64,000 nt of DNA from Arthrobacter sp. M2012083 (GCF_000281065.1 NZ_AKKK01000016.1:1-64000), one strand, 5' to 3'. Numbered from the stretch's first letter, positions 46,807 through 55,725 are shown. Notes: generated from the letters alone by a model not told the origin. Program-made: numbers and translations.

Positions 46807-47747
46807 ACTCACTTGATGACGGCAAAACAGGCAAACTCGGCTTCGGCGGAGCGGGCATCGGAAATCTCTACCGGGCGATCCCGGACGGGGAGGCGCTGGC
46901 CACCGTGCTGGCTGCGTGGGACGCCGGCATCCGCTACTTCGACACCGCGCCCCATTACGGCCTTGGCCTCTCGGAGCAGAGATTGGGCGCGGTCCTCCGT
47001 GATAAACCCCGGAATGAATTCGTCATCTCCACCAAGGTGGGCAGGCTACTCGAACCCGACCCCGGGGGCGGCCAGGACCCGGAAGGCTTCGACGTCCCCG
47101 CCACCACAAAGCGTGTGTGGGACTTCTCCGAAACGGGTATCCGGCGCAGCATCGAGAGCTCCTTGGAGCGGCTCGGCTTGGACCATGTGGACATCGCATA
47201 CTTGCACGACCCCGACGTCCACGATCTTGGGGCCGGAATCTCCCAAGGCCTTCCGGCTCTCGAGAAGCTGCGCTCCGAGGGAGTGGTCCGGGCAATCGGT
47301 GTGGGCATCAACTCCGCCGAGGCAGCCTTGGAGTGTGTCGAAGCGGCCGATCTCGATCTCGTAATGCTCGCCGGCCGCTACACCCTGCTTGAGCGGCCCA
47401 GCGTCCCCCTGCTTGAACGCTGTGTGGAGCGAAGCACCGGCGTCGTAAGCGTGGGCGCCTACAACTCGGGCCTCCTGGCCCGACCCGACGTTCCGGAAGA
47501 CGCGCATTACAACTACGATCAAGCACCCCCGGATGTGCTGGAGCGTGCGCGTGCGCTCGCGGCCCTCTGCCGCGACTTCGGCGTGGAACTTCCGACGGCG
47601 GCGCTCCAGTTCCCGTTGCGGCATCCGGCCGTGGTGAATGTGACAGCCGGGGCGACTTCCCCTGAACAGGTGGTCACGAACGCTGCCAGAATGGAGGCGC
47701 CCGTGCCGGACGAACTGTGGAATGCGTTGGAGGAGCGCATGGCGTGA
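46803..47747 (+). CDS. Aldo/keto reductase, probable L-fucose dehydrogenase
   Basis: A 314-residue AKR. FDTAPHYGLGLSEQRLG carries the Asp-Tyr pair, STKVGR the Lys and YLHDPDVHD the His. The group includes D-threo-aldose (L-fucose) 1-dehydrogenases, which make L-fuconolactone. The ATG at 46803 follows GGGAG and overlaps the mutarotase stop (ATGA). Confidence 0.88.
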   Translation: MNSLDDGKTGKLGFGGAGIGNLYRAIPDGEALATVLAAWDAGIRYFDTAPHYGLGLSEQRLGAVLRDKPRNEFVISTKVGRLLEPDPGGGQDPEGFDVPATTKRVWDFSETGIRRSIESSLERLGLDHVDIAYLHDPDVHDLGAGISQGLPALEKLRSEGVVRAIGVGINSAEAALECVEAADLDLVMLAGRYTLLERPSVPLLERCVERSTGVVSVGAYNSGLLARPDVPEDAHYNYDQAPPDVLERARALAALCRDFGVELPTAALQFPLRHPAVVNVTAGATSPEQVVTNAARMEAPVPDELWNALEERMA

Positions 47748-48613
47748 TTGATTCGCATCTGCACCTGTGGACCTTGGACACCTTCGTTACCGGCGGTGTG
47801 CGCCACTATCCGTGGCTCGGACCGCAGCACGGTGCGCTCTTCCGCAGTTTTGGTGAGGACGAGGCGCGCGAAACGTTGGACGCTGCCGGGGTGAGGGGAG
47901 CCGTCCTGATCCAAGCCGACGACACCGTAGCCGACACCGAGAGCATGTTGGCCGTTGCAGCGCGGAGTCCCTGGGTGCTCGGAGTAGTGGGCTGGATCAG
48001 GTTGGACTCGCCTGCTGAGGCTGCAGAGCAGTTGCACAGTTTTACATCCCAGTCCGTTTTCAAAGGCGTTCGGCACCTAGTGCATGACGATCCCCGCGAT
48101 GATTTTCTGGATCTTCCGGCTGTGAGGGATTCCTTGGCATTGGTGGCTGGCGAAGGGCTCACCTTGGACATCCCCGATGCTTTCCCCCGGCATCTCGGGT
48201 CCGCGGTTCGACTGGCCCGCGAGATGCCGGAACTGACGGTGGTGTTGGACCACTTGGGTAAGCCGCCGCTGGCTGATCCTGAGCTCATGGATTCGTGGAG
48301 CGCTGATTTCCGGGCGCTCGGGCGGGAGCCGAACTCGGTGGCGAAGCTCTCCGGACTGCATTTGCCGGGCGTTGAGTACACCCCGGATACGTTGCGACCT
48401 CTGTTTGAATCGGCGTTGGAGGCTTTTGGGCCGGAGCGTTTGATGATCGGCTGCGACTGGCCAGTGAGTACATTGGGCGCACCCTATGGCCGGACTCTGG
48501 ATGTACTGCTGGAACTCGTGTCTGCCTTGAGTCCTCCGGAGCAGGACCTGGTGCTTGAGGAGACAGCTATTCGGACCTACGGCCTGGCGGTCACCCCTAT
48601 CGCCGAAGGTTAG
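47744..48613 (+). CDS. Amidohydrolase family, probable L-fuconolactonase
   Basis: A 289-residue amidohydrolase_2 protein beginning IDSHLHLW, with VLDHLGKPPL and a final CDWPVS segment, as in fuconolactone and related lactonases. The GTG at 47744 follows GGAGGAG by 7 bases and overlaps the dehydrogenase stop (GTGA). It opens L-fuconolactone to L-fuconate. It ends with a 4-base overlap against the convergent regulator. Confidence 0.9.
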   Translation: MIDSHLHLWTLDTFVTGGVRHYPWLGPQHGALFRSFGEDEARETLDAAGVRGAVLIQADDTVADTESMLAVAARSPWVLGVVGWIRLDSPAEAAEQLHSFTSQSVFKGVRHLVHDDPRDDFLDLPAVRDSLALVAGEGLTLDIPDAFPRHLGSAVRLAREMPELTVVLDHLGKPPLADPELMDSWSADFRALGREPNSVAKLSGLHLPGVEYTPDTLRPLFESALEAFGPERLMIGCDWPVSTLGAPYGRTLDVLLELVSALSPPEQDLVLEETAIRTYGLAVTPIAEG

Positions 48614-49281
48614 AGCGCCTGCCGTAGCCAGTTCTCCACGCCACTGATGTGCACGGTGACAAGGGCCCGCACCAGTTCGGCATCGCCCCTTTCAAGTGCA
48701 TCCGCAATGGCGCGGTGTTCAGCCAAGGTGTGCGCCACGGCTTTTTCCTGTGTCAGGCCGCGCCAGATCCGGGCCCGCACGGTGCTGCTTGACAGGGCTT
48801 CCAGGAGGCTCCCCAGGTAATCATTTCCGGCGGCCTCGGTGATGATGCTGTGGAACTCAAGGTCGTGGGCCACGAGCTCCTCGACGTCAGTGTTCTCGTC
48901 GATGCCGTCCATGGTGCTTCTCAAAGCAAGGAGCTCGTCGGGCGTGATTTTGCCCGCCGCCAAGTGTGCGGTGGCTGGCTCCAGGATTCGTCGGACCTCA
49001 AAGAGTTCCAGGATGGAGCGGTCCTGGTGCAGGTCCACCACAAAGGCCACGGCTTCGTTGAGCAGCTTCGCATCGAGGCTGGTGACGTACGTGCCGTCAC
49101 CGCGGCGGACATCCAGCACGCGGATCAGTTCGAGGGCTTTCACGGCCTCACGCAATGAGCTCCTGGAAAGACCGAGCCGTTCGCTCAGTTCCTTTTCCGG
49201 CGGAAGTCGATCGCCGGCTTTGAGTTCGCCGCGGATCAGCATGTCTTTGATCTTGCTGATCGCCTCGTCTGTGACAGCCAT
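48610..49281 (-). CDS. GntR family regulator (FadR/FCD) of the fucose cluster
   Basis: A 223-residue regulator. ELSERLGLSRSSLREAVKAL is in the winged helix and EFHSIITEAAGNDYLGSLLE in the FCD domain, which usually binds a small acid. TACTAT ends 6 bases before the ATG, so the transcript is probably leaderless, and an operator copy lies in its own promoter. It probably represses the cluster and responds to an acid intermediate such as fuconate (inference). Confidence 0.92.
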   Translation of the reverse strand: MAVTDEAISKIKDMLIRGELKAGDRLPPEKELSERLGLSRSSLREAVKALELIRVLDVRRGDGTYVTSLDAKLLNEAVAFVVDLHQDRSILELFEVRRILEPATAHLAAGKITPDELLALRSTMDGIDENTDVEELVAHDLEFHSIITEAAGNDYLGSLLEALSSSTVRARIWRGLTQEKAVAHTLAEHRAIADALERGDAELVRALVTVHISGVENWLRQAL

Positions 49282-49287
49282 GGACCA

Positions 49288-49312
49288 ATAGTAGCCACGA
49301 ATGATCGGATGT
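49288..49312 (-). promoter_or_regulatory. Regulator promoter with operator copy
   Basis: On the minus strand TACTAT (49293-49288) is the -10. TGATCGGATGT (plus strand, 49302-49312) lies in the spacer region and matches the fucose operator at 43826 in 9 of 11 positions. Confidence 0.5.
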
Positions 49313-49364
49313 CTGTCTACGCCGCGTCCTCACTCCACTGCGAGCTACTTGGGGGCGTTAACCG

Positions 49365-49417
49365 ACGACGGCGACACCTGGGTTCCGATTGTTACGGAAC
49401 CCGGGTGCCGCCGTCGT
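49365..49417 (-). terminator. Terminator of the asparagine operon
   Basis: ACGACGGCGACACCTGGGTTCCG-type left arm (23 bases in all, 49365-49387) pairs with 49395-49417, with two mismatches and a 7-base loop. It lies 50 bases beyond the permease stop. Confidence 0.8.
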
Positions 49418-49467
49418 GATTTAGCGGTTGCTACTTATCGCCGCTGTCACTGGCGCCGACTTGTCGC

Positions 49468-50976
49468 CTACTTGTCGCCGCCAGGCAACGGGCGGTTGGC
49501 AATCACGGGCGCGCTGCCGGTGTAGCCGTCGCGGGTTGCAGCAAGCTCATGGATTTGCTTGCGGCACAGGAACCAGCCCCAAACCATGAGTCCGCAGGCA
49601 ATCGCGGTGACCAGCATGGTCAACGGGGACTCGATGAACACCATGATCAGCACGGCCGCCAGGAAGATCAAGGACAACCAGCCCGTGTAGGGGGCGCCAA
49701 ACATCCGGAAGGACGGGCGCTTCAGCCATCCCTTGTCGGCCCAGCGTTTGAGTTGCATCTGGCACAGGACGATGGTGGCCCAGGTGACGATGATGCCTAC
49801 CGAAGCGACGTTCAGGACGATCTCGAAAGCGTCCGACGGAACAAGGTAGTTCAGCGGAACTCCCAGGAGGGAAACGCCGGCGGTGATGGCGATGCCACCG
49901 TAAGGGACGCCTGCCTTGTTCATGCGCTGGGCGAACTTCGGGGCAGAGCCGGCCACCGACATGGAGCGGAGGATGCGGCCTGTGGAGTAGAGCCCGGCGT
50001 TCAGCGAAGACAGTGCTGCGGTGAGCACCACGAGGTTCATGATGACGTCCACGCCCTCCACGCCGATGGAACCGAAGAACGTCACGAACGGGCTGACGCC
50101 CTTCTCGTAAGAGGTGTACGGCAGCAGGAGAGCCAGCAGAATCACGGAGCCGACATAGAAGAGGGCGATGCGGATGACCACGGAGTTGATGGCCTTCGGC
50201 ATGATCTTCTCCGGGTTGGCAGTTTCGCCGGCTGCAGTACCGATGAGTTCAATCGATGCGTAAGCGAAGAGCACACCCTGCATGAGGATGATCATTGGAA
50301 GCACACCGTTGGGGAAGACCCCGCCATTGTCGGCGATGAGGCTGAAGCCCACTTCCTGGCCCTCCACCGGGGTGCCGAAGATGACGAAGTAGGTGCCCAC
50401 CAGGAGGAAGGCCACCAGTGCTGCCACCTTGATCAGCGCGAACCAGAACTCCATCTCACCGAAGACCTTCACGGAGACCAGGTTGAGGCCGAGCACTACA
50501 ACCAGTGCGATGAGCGCCCACGCCCACTGCGGAACCGCACCTATCCAGGCGACGTATTTGCCGAAGAACTCCATGTAGAGCGCCGCTGCGGTGATGTCCA
50601 CGATGGTGGTGGTGGCCCAGTTGATCCAGTAGAACCAGCCCGATACGAAGGCTGCCTTTTCGCCGTAGAACTCACGGGCGTAGGAAACGAAGGAGCCCGA
50701 CGATGGGCGGTGCAGAACCAGTTCACCGAGTGCGCGGAGGATCAGGAAGGCGAAGAAGCCACAGATTGCGTAGGCGATAACGAGGGATGGGCCAGCTGCG
50801 TTGAGTCGGCCGCCGGCGCCCAGGAACAGTCCGGTGCCGATTGCGCCGCCGATCGCGATCATCTGGATCTGGCGGGGCTTGAGGTCCTTGTGGTAGCCGG
50901 AGTCCTCCTTATGGAGGGCTTTCTCGCTGGCGTGCGCTTGGGCCGGGACCGTGTGGTCCGTGATGGGATTGGTCAT
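49468..50976 (-). CDS. ansP: L-asparagine permease (APC family)
   Basis: A 502-residue inner-membrane amino acid:H+ symporter with about 12 helices. [20 protein letters not shown] near residue 37 and the [20 protein letters not shown] segment are AnsP-like. AAGGAT precedes the ATG at 50976; the longer frame from 51039 is rejected. It is last in the operon with asparaginase and aspartase, which supports asparagine as substrate. Confidence 0.92.
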   Translation of the reverse strand: MTNPITDHTVPAQAHASEKALHKEDSGYHKDLKPRQIQMIAIGGAIGTGLFLGAGGRLNAAGPSLVIAYAICGFFAFLILRALGELVLHRPSSGSFVSYAREFYGEKAAFVSGWFYWINWATTTIVDITAAALYMEFFGKYVAWIGAVPQWAWALIALVVVLGLNLVSVKVFGEMEFWFALIKVAALVAFLLVGTYFVIFGTPVEGQEVGFSLIADNGGVFPNGVLPMIILMQGVLFAYASIELIGTAAGETANPEKIMPKAINSVVIRIALFYVGSVILLALLLPYTSYEKGVSPFVTFFGSIGVEGVDVIMNLVVLTAALSSLNAGLYSTGRILRSMSVAGSAPKFAQRMNKAGVPYGGIAITAGVSLLGVPLNYLVPSDAFEIVLNVASVGIIVTWATIVLCQMQLKRWADKGWLKRPSFRMFGAPYTGWLSLIFLAAVLIMVFIESPLTMLVTAIACGLMVWGWFLCRKQIHELAATRDGYTGSAPVIANRPLPGGDK

Positions 50977-51114
50977 TGGAATCCTTAGGGGTGTCCTGTT
51001 GGGGGTGTCCTGGGCGTGCCCAGTCGGGGATCCGGGCACGCAGAACTATGCCTCGTGGAGGTATGCCTCATTGGGCGGGACGGCTGGGTCGGGCGTTTAC
51101 GGGCCAGTTGCGGC

Positions 51115-52530
51115 CTATTTGCTGAGATTTGCCAGACGTTCGGGGCTTAGCAGTTCTTCAAGCTGGGTGGCGGTCAGGAGACCGTGCTCCAACACGAGTT
51201 CCGCCACGCCCTTGCCCGTTGCCAGCGCTTCCTGGGCGATAGCGGTGGCGGAGGCGTAACCGATATGTGGGTTCAATGCCGTGACGAGACCGATCGACTG
51301 CTCCACGGTAAGCCGTAGCCGTTCGGTGTTTGCAGTGATGCCCCGGACGCAGCGCGCCGTAAGGGTGCGGCACGCTGCTTCCAGGTGGGAGATGCTCTTG
51401 TGCAGGCTGTGCACAATGATCGGTTCGAAGGCGTTCAGCTGAAGCTGGCCGGCCTCCGCGGCCATGGTGACGGTGACATCGTTGCCGATGACTTCGTAAG
51501 CCACCTGGCTGACCACTTCCGGGATCACCGGATTGATCTTGCCGGGCATGATCGACGAACCGGACTGCACGGCCGGAAGGTTGATCTCGCCCAAACCCGC
51601 ACGCGGTCCGGAGGACAGCAGGCGGAGGTCGTTACAAATCTTGGAGAGTTTCACTGCCACGCGCTTCAGCACGCCGGACAGGTGAACAAACGCGCCCACA
51701 TCCTGCGTTGCCTCAATGAGATCAGCAGCAGTGAGGAGGGGAAGGCTTGTGATTTCGGCCAGGTGGCGGCAGGCAGCTTCAGCGTATCCGGCAGGGGCGT
51801 TCAAGCCGGTGCCGATAGCCGTGGCACCAAGGTTGATCTCGTGGATCAGCATGTGGGACTCGTCCAGGCGGGCCCGGTCCTCGCCGATGGTTACGGCGTA
51901 GCCGCCGAACTCCTGTCCGAGGGTCATGGGAACAGCGTCCTGCAGCTGCGTGCGTCCCATCTTCACCACGGTCCGGAACTCCCGGCCCTTCTCAGCGAAG
52001 GCGAGCTCGAGTTCTTCGAGGGCTTTCAGGAGTTCCTTCACGGAGAAGATCGTGGCGAGGTTCACCGCGGTCGGGTAGACGTCGTTGGTGGACTGGCTCA
52101 GGTTCACGTGGTCATTCGGGTGCAGCTTGGAGTAGTCGCCCTTGGGGTGGCCCAGGATCTCCAGCGCACGGTTGGCGATGACCTCGTTGGCGTTCATGTT
52201 GGAACTGGTTCCAGCGCCGCCCTGGATCACATCAACCATGAACTGCTCGTGGAGCATGCCGTCCATGATGTCCTGGCAAGCCTGCTCGATGGCGCCCGCC
52301 TTTTCGGCGTCCAGCAGGCCAAGCTCGTGGTTGGTGCGGGCGGCAGCCTGCTTTACAGCGGCCAGGCCCCTGACGAGGTGCTTGTTGGTGGAGAGCGGCT
52401 GCCCTGTGATGGGGAAGTTCTCTATTGCGCGGAGGGTGTGGACGCCCCAGTAGGCATCCGCGGGTACGTTGCGGTCACCCAAAAGGTCGTGTTCGGAACG
52501 GAGGGGGATCGCCTGATCGACGGTGGTCAT
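51115..52530 (-). CDS. aspA: Aspartate ammonia-lyase
   Basis: Converts aspartate to fumarate and ammonia. The 471-residue protein has the fumarase/aspartase signature GSSIMPGKINPV and ERDLLGD-like HDLLGDRNVPADAYWG at the N-terminus. The ATG at 52530 follows AAGGACA. It begins 13 bases after the asparaginase stop. Confidence 0.95.
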   Translation of the reverse strand: MTTVDQAIPLRSEHDLLGDRNVPADAYWGVHTLRAIENFPITGQPLSTNKHLVRGLAAVKQAAARTNHELGLLDAEKAGAIEQACQDIMDGMLHEQFMVDVIQGGAGTSSNMNANEVIANRALEILGHPKGDYSKLHPNDHVNLSQSTNDVYPTAVNLATIFSVKELLKALEELELAFAEKGREFRTVVKMGRTQLQDAVPMTLGQEFGGYAVTIGEDRARLDESHMLIHEINLGATAIGTGLNAPAGYAEAACRHLAEITSLPLLTAADLIEATQDVGAFVHLSGVLKRVAVKLSKICNDLRLLSSGPRAGLGEINLPAVQSGSSIMPGKINPVIPEVVSQVAYEVIGNDVTVTMAAEAGQLQLNAFEPIIVHSLHKSISHLEAACRTLTARCVRGITANTERLRLTVEQSIGLVTALNPHIGYASATAIAQEALATGKGVAELVLEHGLLTATQLEELLSPERLANLSK

Positions 52531-52543
52531 AGCTGTCCTTGGT

Positions 52544-53617
52544 TTAGTTGCTGAAAATTTGGGCTGCACGGAGCTCGCCGACCGGAAGGCCGCCGCCCAG
52601 CACAGGTGGGCTCTGAAGCGTGTCCAAGCTGCCGCCGTCGACGCCCAACTGGCGGAGAACCTCAACGGTGACGGGCATGCGGGCGCGATCGCCGCCGTCG
52701 GAAATCTTCACGGCAATGCCAGTACCGTTCGGGAGGCCGACAAGCTGGAGTCCCTCAAAGCCGTCCTTCGCGAGGAGTCCCGGGACTGCCCGCATGAGGG
52801 CGGTGACGTCGCGGCCTTCGCCGGCCACCATCTGCGGGTAGCGGCGCATAGCGTGGGCAACCCTGCCTTCGTCCGTGTTTTCGTCGGCAGCGGCGAGGCG
52901 GCCGTAAGCACGGGCCATGCCATGCAGGGAGTGGGCGAATAGCGGGGTGCCGCAACCGTCAGTACTGACCGCCGCAGCTTCCTCACCGGTCAGTTCCGTG
53001 ATGGTGTCGCGGACCAGGACCTGTAGCGGGTGCTCGGGGTGTAAGTACCCCTCCACAGGCCATCCGTTGATGACGCAGACGGCGGTCATGGAAGCGTGCT
53101 TACCGGAGCAATTCTGTGCAATTCGGGTGGGGCCGTTGCCTTGCCGGAGCCACTCTTCACGCTCAGCGACGCCGTAAGGAAGGTCCGTGCTGTTACCCAG
53201 GGCCGCTTCGGTGAGGCCATGCAGCTTTAGGATCTCGGTGGCGCCGTCGCGGTGCATCTGCGCGCCGGAGTGGCTGGCGGCCGTCAGCGCCAGGAGGTCT
53301 TGGGGGATCTCCAAACCAGCCTTGAGCAGCGCGACAGCCTGCAGCGGCTTCAGGCTGGAGCGCGGGTACATGGGGGCATCCGGTTCGCCGGCTTGGATCG
53401 CGGTGCTGCCATCTGCGCTGAGCGCGATCAGCGAGCCGTAATGGATGCTCTCCACCAGGCCGTCGCGGGTTACCTCTACGAGCGGGACGTGGTTGGGCGC
53501 TTTGATGTGCTGCGCTTGTTGGGGCGCGGCGTTTGCGGGCGCGGCCTTTGCGGGCGCGGCCTTTTGGGCCGGTGCTGCGGGGACGGGCATGGTGGCAGTG
53601 TCCTTTGGGTGTGTCAT
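52544..53617 (-). CDS. L-asparaginase II (Rhizobium-type, PF06089)
   Basis: Hydrolyses asparagine to aspartate. YPRSSLKPLQA and AQNCSGKHASM are the conserved catalytic segments of this family, which is unrelated to the E. coli enzymes. An Ala/Pro/Lys-rich N-terminal stretch (about residues 11-36) is an extra low-complexity leader of unknown use. The ATG overlaps the regulator stop (ATGA), so regulator and enzyme are co-translated. Confidence 0.93.
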   Translation of the reverse strand: MTHPKDTATMPVPAAPAQKAAPAKAAPANAAPQQAQHIKAPNHVPLVEVTRDGLVESIHYGSLIALSADGSTAIQAGEPDAPMYPRSSLKPLQAVALLKAGLEIPQDLLALTAASHSGAQMHRDGATEILKLHGLTEAALGNSTDLPYGVAEREEWLRQGNGPTRIAQNCSGKHASMTAVCVINGWPVEGYLHPEHPLQVLVRDTITELTGEEAAAVSTDGCGTPLFAHSLHGMARAYGRLAAADENTDEGRVAHAMRRYPQMVAGEGRDVTALMRAVPGLLAKDGFEGLQLVGLPNGTGIAVKISDGGDRARMPVTVEVLRQLGVDGGSLDTLQSPPVLGGGLPVGELRAAQIFSN

Positions 53618-54333
53618 TTGCTCAGGATTGTGTCCAGCGCCGCGCTGACGGCCTGCAAGTGAGCGGCCATCGCTTTGCTTGCCGCTTCGGAGTCGCCGGC
53701 TTCGATTGCGTTGAGCACGGCGACGTGTTCCTCGTCAGAGCGGTGTTGCCGGTCTGCCACGAGGTTCAAGGTTTCGGACTGATGGGCCAGGGCTTCACGT
53801 ATATCGGAAACCACGCTGGCAAACACCCGGTTTCCGCTGGCGCGGGCCACGGCTGAGTGGAAGCTCGCGTCCAGGTTCACCCAGGCTTCGGGATCGTTCT
53901 CCGTGAGCATTTCCTGGACGATTTCCTTGAGGTGTTCCAACTCTTCATCGGTGCGGCGCTGGGCGGCGAGCCCGGCTGCCGGGATCTCGATGTGCGGGCG
54001 GGCTTCGTTAAGATCACGCGCACTGTACTGACCCAAGGTAAGGTCATTAGCAACCTTGTTGGCCACAATGAATGTGCCCTTGCCGGTCTTGGTTACGGTA
54101 AGTCCCAAGGTGTTGCAGGACCTGAGCGCTTCCCTGATGACGGAGCGGCTGACGCCGTACTGGCCTGCCAGGGTTGCCTCTGAGCTCAGCTTGGTGCCGA
54201 TATCGAACTGGCCGCCCTCGATGGCGCGCCGAAGGGCCGCAAAGACCGCTTCAGCTGCGGAAATGCGGGAGATAGGCGTATGCCCACCTTGGGGTCCTTG
54301 CTGTCCGGCTGTCCGGCTGTCTGACAGGTTCAC
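53614..54333 (-). CDS. GntR family regulator of the asparagine operon
   Basis: A 239-residue FadR/FCD-type regulator. ATLAGQYGVSRSVIREALRS is in the winged helix and SFHSAVARASGNRVFASVVS in the FCD domain. The GTG at 54333 is chosen because a good promoter ends 6 bases upstream; the longer frame from 54522 reads into the divergent gene. It is first in the operon, so it is autoregulated if it controls it. Confidence 0.92.
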   Translation of the reverse strand: MNLSDSRTAGQQGPQGGHTPISRISAAEAVFAALRRAIEGGQFDIGTKLSSEATLAGQYGVSRSVIREALRSCNTLGLTVTKTGKGTFIVANKVANDLTLGQYSARDLNEARPHIEIPAAGLAAQRRTDEELEHLKEIVQEMLTENDPEAWVNLDASFHSAVARASGNRVFASVVSDIREALAHQSETLNLVADRQHRSDEEHVAVLNAIEAGDSEAASKAMAAHLQAVSAALDTILSK

Positions 54334-54339
54334 GTTTTG

Positions 54340-54369
54340 AATATGGCACGGGTCACAAGGGGCTGTCAA
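54340..54369 (-). promoter_or_regulatory. Promoter of the asparagine operon, leaderless
   Basis: On the minus strand TTGACA (54369-54364), 18 bases and CATATT (54345-54340), then 6 bases to the GTG. No ribosome binding site is present. Confidence 0.65.
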
Positions 54370-54435
54370 CGCTGAAAGGACTGCTTCAGGGTTTGGCGTC
54401 TTTGGGCCTGACAGTGGTGGCCCGCACAATGGACC

Positions 54436-54942
54436 ATGCTCTTCACCAAAAAGTCGCTCACCGACGAGGGTTTCACCGGATTCCGGCCGCTCGACGAACT
54501 CGATCCCATGCGGATTCCCCAAGGACCCGGCATCTTCGCAGTCCTCCGTCCCGGGGGTTTCGAGCCAGTTTTCTTAGCGAAGAGCACTGCCGGGACGTTC
54601 AAGAAGAAGGACCCCAACCTCAAGCGTGAATCCTTGGAGTCCGAATGGATCCCGGATGCTTCCGTGCTGTACATCGGCAAGGCCAGCGCCGGAAGCCAAG
54701 GCAACCGCGGGCTACGCAAGCAGATTCAAGAGTTCATGGATTATGGCCGTGGACGGCCAACCGTCGTTTGGGACGCCCGGCTCCTCTGGCAACTCCGGGA
54801 CGCCCTGGACCTGATCATTGCGTGGAAGGAACTCCCCGCCTCCGAAGTAAACGCCGCCGAGGCCGCCTACCACGCAGATTTCGTTTCCGTTTTCGGGAGG
54901 CTTCCGTTTGCAAACCTGGTTCAGGCCCGCTCCAAGAAGTGA
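54436..54942 (+). CDS. Stand-alone GIY-YIG-like protein (168 aa)
   Basis: PGIFAV (31-36) and VLYIGKA (77-83), followed by RGLRKQIQEF, resemble the two strands and helix of the GIY-YIG nuclease fold. The two motifs are ~45 residues apart, far more than usual, with a basic insert (KKKDPNLKRE) between. The expected catalytic Arg could be Arg92 or Arg95. Nuclease activity is uncertain. It is divergent from the asparagine operon. Confidence 0.65.
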   Translation: MLFTKKSLTDEGFTGFRPLDELDPMRIPQGPGIFAVLRPGGFEPVFLAKSTAGTFKKKDPNLKRESLESEWIPDASVLYIGKASAGSQGNRGLRKQIQEFMDYGRGRPTVVWDARLLWQLRDALDLIIAWKELPASEVNAAEAAYHADFVSVFGRLPFANLVQARSKK

Positions 54943-54943
54943 C

Positions 54944-54996
54944 AACCCGGCGCAACGCAAAGGCAGTACGACGGCGGTAGCCGGGTTCCGCCGTCG
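54944..54996 (+). terminator. Terminator region after the GIY-YIG-like gene
   Basis: CGACGGCGG (54969-54977) pairs with CCGCCGTCG (54988-54996). AACCCGGC (54944-54951) can alternatively pair with GCCGGGTT (54980-54987) in its loop. Confidence 0.6.
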
Positions 54997-55026
54997 GCCT
55001 CCCATGCGGGCCGCCACCGGAGCATA

Positions 55027-55641
55027 ATGGCAACCATGACGGGCAGCAATCCTACTGCAAACACACCGCCTGGACCCCGCATCACTGTGGAGGTGCCCGT
55101 CCTTCGCGTCGGGGCTGCGCCTTCGGACTACGAGGGACTGAACCGCTTCGTCGATTCCCTGCGCAAGCAGCAGGGATTGCATATGACCCTGCTGCATGTT
55201 GGCATTTTGGACGAACTGGGCAGGGACATCGTGGCCTGGACCAAAGGGTTGTCGCCGCCGGAGAGGGTACTTCCCGAGATCGCCAGTTGGTTGACGGAGT
55301 TGCCGGTAATGCAGGGCTTCTTGGGGAAGTCGGACAAACTGGTCCCTTTGGGCGGTGGGCGCCTTATGGGGCTGGAAGTGGACGTGCCTCAGGAGGTCCA
55401 CGACTACCAGGCACTTTTGCTTCGAGGGCTTCACGTGCTTCTTGACGACCTCGGCCTCGACAACATCGACGACTTCATCTTGAGCTCAGCCGCACTTGGC
55501 TACAGATCTCCCCGGTGGTTGCCCCACATAGCCGTTGGCAAAGCCCGCACCAGGCATGAGCCGGCCGTGGAGATTGCGCCTGTGGCCCTGGAATTCGGCG
55601 ACTCACGGATCCGTAACCGCGAGGCACTCCCATTGCCGTAA
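55027..55641 (+). CDS. 2H phosphoesterase-like protein (204 aa)
   Basis: HMT (52-54) and HIA (167-169), ~115 residues apart, resemble the paired H-x-T/S motifs of 2'-5' RNA ligase/cyclic phosphodiesterase folds. The second motif has Ala in place of Thr or Ser. The rest is soluble alpha/beta. The first residues (MATMTGSNPTANTPPGP) are unstructured. Activity is not assured. Confidence 0.6.
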   Translation: MATMTGSNPTANTPPGPRITVEVPVLRVGAAPSDYEGLNRFVDSLRKQQGLHMTLLHVGILDELGRDIVAWTKGLSPPERVLPEIASWLTELPVMQGFLGKSDKLVPLGGGRLMGLEVDVPQEVHDYQALLLRGLHVLLDDLGLDNIDDFILSSAALGYRSPRWLPHIAVGKARTRHEPAVEIAPVALEFGDSRIRNREALPLP

Positions 55642-55725
55642 CCCACGGCTGCACTGGCTGACGCAAGGGAAGTTCTACAGCCGGTAAAATAGGGTGTGTC
55701 TCCCGTTTTCGACCTGAGGACTTCC

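Noticed and set aside
49549-50988. Open frame of 479 codons opposite the asparagine permease
   Set aside because: Rich in His, Asp, Glu and Gly as expected of the complement of a hydrophobic membrane protein gene; no family match.
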